Part shown: in pieces, positions 61,208 through 64,000 of the stretch | How the letters are laid out: every line of letters starts with the position of its first letter | Numbering within the stretch: position 1 is the stretch's first letter | Origin: [Clostridium] innocuum | Lineage (GTDB): Bacteria > Bacillota_I > Bacilli_A > Erysipelotrichales > Erysipelotrichaceae | Assembly (NCBI GenBank): GCA_012317185.1 | Contig: CP048838.1 | Coordinates: 2,666,001 to 2,730,000, forward strand | Direction: 5' to 3' | Length of the DNA: 64,000 nt | Position numbers and translations under genes: made by a program | The notes under the pieces: model-generated | The model's database searches: none | What the model saw: only the letters and a program-made list of their open reading frames with translations | What the model was told of the DNA's origin: nothing

Positions 61208-64000
61208 TTAATACTCCAGCTCATTCATAGAGATGGTCGTAAAGTTTAAAGATTCCAGCACCTTTAGTATTGCATTCGCTGTATCAAAGGAAGTGAAGCA
61301 GCTGATATTGTTTTCTGCGGATACCCGGCGAATCAGGAAGCCATCATTGGTTACCTCCTTATCTTCACTGGACATGGTATTGATCACATAATTCACCTTA
61401 CCCTTACGAATCACATCCAGGACATTCAAATCGCCCTCCTGGGAAATCTTATTGACGGTTTTCACAAACAATCCGTTTCCCTGTAAGAAAGCAGCCGTGC
61501 CGCAAGTCGCATAGATACCGTACCCGATGGCAGAGAAACGCTTTGCAATACGCAGGCCTTCCTCTTTGTCATCATCCGCAATCGTCATCAGCACATTACC
61601 ATGATTCGGAATACGGATACCGCTAGCAAGCAGTGCCTTGTACAGCGCCTTCTCCAAGGTAACATCACCGCCCAGTGCTTCTCCGGTTGATTTCATTTCC
61701 GGGCCCAGCACGGTATCTACGCTGCGCAGCTTTGCAAAGGAAAACACGGGAGCCTTGACAAAAACGCGGTTTTCAAACGGACGAAGCCCTTCTGCATAGC
61801 CCTGCTCATGCAATGAGTCACCGAGGACGCAGCGCGTTGCGATATGACTCATCGCCACACCGGTTATTTTACTTAGAAACGGCACGGTACGGGAGCTTCG
61901 CGGATTGACCTCCAGAACATATACCATTTCCTCATTTCCATCCTTTGGTGCCTCCACGATAAACTGGATATTAAACAAGCCGATAAAATGGAATCCCTTT
62001 CCGATACGAATACTGTAATCGACGATGGTGTCCCGCACCTTATCCGATATGGTCTGCGGCGGATAGACACTAATGGAATCACCGGAATGAATACCTGCGC
62101 GTTCGATATGCTCCATGATTCCCGGAATATACACATGTTCACCATCGCAGATCGCATCAATTTCCAGCTCCTTACCGACAATGTATTTATCGACCAGAAT
62201 CGGTGCATCGTGGCTGATTTCCTTAACTGCCGTAGCCATATAAATACGCAGATCATCATCATTGTGCACGATTTCCATTGCACGTCCGCCAAGGACATAG
62301 GATGGACGCACCAGCACCGGATACCCGATGCGGTTCGCAATGTTTACGGCTTCCTCTACCTCCACCGCTGTTTCTCCCTTCGGCTGCGGGATATCCAGCG
62401 TGTGCAGCATCGCTTCAAATGCATGACGGTCTTCGGCACGGTCAATGTCCTTAAGAGAGGTTCCCAGAATCTTCACACCGCGTTCCACCAGCTTATCTGC
62501 CAAATTGATTGCCGTCTGACCGCCAAACTGAACAATCACGCCCAGTGGCTGTTCCAGATCCACAACGTGCATAACATCCTCGATCGTCAGCGGTTCAAAA
62601 TACAGCTTGTCGGAAATCGAGAAATCTGTCGATACCGTTTCCGGATTGTTGTTGATAACGATTGCCTCATAGCCGCACTCCCGCAGCGTCATGACACAGT
62701 GTACAGTCGCATAGTCGAATTCCACACCCTGTCCGATACGAATCGGTCCGGAGCCGAGAACAATGATTTTCTTACGGTCTGTACGGAAGGATTCCGTTTC
62801 CTGTTCATAGGTGGAATAGAAATACGGTGTCGCACTTTCAAATTCCGCTGCACAGGTATCCACCATTTTGTATACCGGTATGATGCCGTTTTTCTTCCGC
62901 AGCTCATAGACGGAGCGCTCCTTCATCCCCCACTTGCGGGCGATATAGGAATCCGCAAAGCCATTTTCCTTCAACGTACGGAGTACGGAAAGATCCTGTG
63001 GAAGTGCCATCATTTCTTCTTCCAGAGAAATGATATTCGCAAATTTATGCAGGAAGAACATATCGATTCTCGTAATTTCATGAATACTTGCCAGAGATTC
63101 CCTGCGGCGAATCAGCTCGGCGATGCCAAACATGCGCAGATCGTCCTTTACCGCAATCTTCTCCCACAGCTGCTCTGTGGTACAGGCATTGATTTCCTTA
63201 TGATCGATGTGATCACATTTCATTTCCAGAGATCGTACTGCCTTCAGAAAGCTTTCTTCAAAATTGCGACCGATGGACATGACTTCACCGGTAGCCTTCA
63301 TCTGTGTTCCCAGACGGCGGTCGGCACGCTCAAATTTATCAAACGGGAAGCGTGCCAGCTTTGTCACAATGTAATCCAGTGACGGTTCAAAGCAGGCATA
63401 ACTCGTCCTGGTAATCGGATTGATGATCTCATCCAGCGTCATACCGACCGCAATCTTAGCTGCCAGCTTTGCAATCGGATAGCCGGTTGCCTTGGAGGCA
63501 AGCGCAGAAGAGCGGGATACTCTTGGATTCACCTCAATAATATAGTATTTGAAGCTGTTGGGATCCAATGCCAGCTGTACATTGCAGCCTCCGCATATAT
63601 TCAAAGCACGAATGATTTTCAGACTGGCATTGCGCAGCATCTGATGCTCACGATCGGACAGCGTCTGTACAGGAGCCACAACCATAGAGTCACCGGTATG
63701 GATTCCCACCGGATCGATGTTTTCCATGTTGCAGACCACGATTGCATTATTGTTATTGTCCCGCATAACCTCGTATTCAATTTCCTTAAAGCCTGCGATA
63801 CTTCGTTCAATCAGACACTGATGTACCGGGGACAGCTTTAATCCGTTATCTGCAATGATACGCAGCTCCTCTTCCGTATCCGCAAAGCCTCCGCCGGTTC
63901 CTCCCAGTGTATAGGCCGGGCGAACAACAACCGGATAGCCAATGGAATCCGCAAAGGCAATCGCCTCTTCCACGGTATGTACAATATCACTTTCCGGTAC
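61208..64000 (-). CDS. carB: Carbamoyl-phosphate synthase large subunit, 5' end outside window
   Basis: 930 residues are present of about 1060. Two ATP-grasp synthetase units are visible, the first incomplete: [20 protein letters not shown] and [20 protein letters not shown], then the second with [34 protein letters not shown] and [20 protein letters not shown]. The C-terminal allosteric MGS-like domain contains [14 protein letters not shown]. It makes carbamoyl phosphate for pyrimidines and arginine. The reading frame is open to the window edge; the apparent GTG start at 63,973 is internal. Confidence 0.96.
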   Translation of the reverse strand, partial: VPESDIVHTVEEAIAFADSIGYPVVVRPAYTLGGTGGGFADTEEELRIIADNGLKLSPVHQCLIERSIAGFKEIEYEVMRDNNNNAIVVCNMENIDPVGIHTGDSMVVAPVQTLSDREHQMLRNASLKIIRALNICGGCNVQLALDPNSFKYYIIEVNPRVSRSSALASKATGYPIAKLAAKIAVGMTLDEIINPITRTSYACFEPSLDYIVTKLARFPFDKFERADRRLGTQMKATGEVMSIGRNFEESFLKAVRSLEMKCDHIDHKEINACTTEQLWEKIAVKDDLRMFGIAELIRRRESLASIHEITRIDMFFLHKFANIISLEEEMMALPQDLSVLRTLKENGFADSYIARKWGMKERSVYELRKKNGIIPVYKMVDTCAAEFESATPYFYSTYEQETESFRTDRKKIIVLGSGPIRIGQGVEFDYATVHCVMTLRECGYEAIVINNNPETVSTDFSISDKLYFEPLTIEDVMHVVDLEQPLGVIVQFGGQTAINLADKLVERGVKILGTSLKDIDRAEDRHAFEAMLHTLDIPQPKGETAVEVEEAVNIANRIGYPVLVRPSYVLGGRAMEIVHNDDDLRIYMATAVKEISHDAPILVDKYIVGKELEIDAICDGEHVYIPGIMEHIERAGIHSGDSISVYPPQTISDKVRDTIVDYSIRIGKGFHFIGLFNIQFIVEAPKDGNEEMVYVLEVNPRSSRTVPFLSKITGVAMSHIATRCVLGDSLHEQGYAEGLRPFENRVFVKAPVFSFAKLRSVDTVLGPEMKSTGEALGGDVTLEKALYKALLASGIRIPNHGNVLMTIADDDKEEGLRIAKRFSAIGYGIYATCGTAAFLQGNGLFVKTVNKISQEGDLNVLDVIRKGKVNYVINTMSSEDKEVTNDGFLIRRVSAENNISCFTSFDTANAILKVLESLNFTTISMNELEY

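Noticed and set aside
61988..63382. A 464-codon + frame opposite carB
   Set aside because: The minus strand is unmistakably CarB with all motifs; the + frame is an antisense shadow.

Overview
The window joins a conjugative element to a stretch of Firmicutes chromosome. The protein repertoire (class I aldolase, PflA/PflB, CyuA, PucR-linked transporters, a DUF4860-type pilin-like operon), moderate GC and Gram-positive ribosome binding sites point to an anaerobic gut Erysipelotrichia such as the [Clostridium] innocuum group. This taxonomic placement is inference.

Positions 1 to about 26,090 are the GC-rich body of an integrative and conjugative element (ICE) of the Tn916/Tn1549 superfamily; its integrase end lies left of the window. 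The left part is a Tn916-like control module (HTH_16 protein, sigma factor, divergent XRE regulator). An AT-rich cargo pair sits inside it: a radical-SAM rRNA methyltransferase of the RlmN/Cfr family and a cysteine-rich KTR protein, behind a strong transcription attenuator. MobC and a relaxase follow on the + strand after an oriT-like module. A long minus-strand operon from about 25.9 kb down to 6.1 kb then encodes a replication-initiator-like protein, PcfB, VirD4, Maff2, a VirB6-like protein, PrgI, VirB4, a DNA methyltransferase, an NlpC/P60-type hydrolase, DUF4315 and DUF4366 proteins, TopB, an ArdA/ArdC/YodL/DUF4316 fusion and small accessory proteins. Six genes of this operon carry small indels, nearly all in homopolymer runs, so as written they are frameshifted. 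Sequencing error and true decay are both possible. The chromosomal genes show none of this. The ICE abuts a serine recombinase gene lacking its catalytic N-terminus (26.1-27.4 kb), suggesting insertion into an older element.

From 28 kb the sequence is chromosomal. Oleate hydratase is followed by a compact seven-gene operon (35.1 down to 30.5 kb): transglutaminase-like lipoprotein, PilC/GspF platform, four small single-membrane-segment proteins and a PilT-type ATPase. No prepilin peptidase, PilB or canonical prepilin motif is visible. It is the best candidate here for an undescribed machine. An ATPase_2/DUF234 gene follows, flanked by two copies of a ~280 bp direct repeat, then an M15 peptidase with a peptidoglycan-binding domain.

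From 39 to 50 kb are housekeeping and metabolic genes: MerR regulator, murB, 2-hydroxyacid dehydrogenase, a flippase-like membrane protein, cyuA with a divergent LysR regulator, pta, a DsrE-like protein, a PAP2 phosphatase and class I aldolase. pflB and pflA (52.7-49.6 kb) are preceded by a recognisable ZTP (pfl-motif) riboswitch with a terminator. The right end has an SDR oxidoreductase, then a nucleoside phosphorylase and MFS transporter divergent from a PucR regulator and a four-gene NitT/TauT-type ABC transporter, next to carB (cut by the window edge). Together these look like a nucleobase or pyrimidine acquisition locus.
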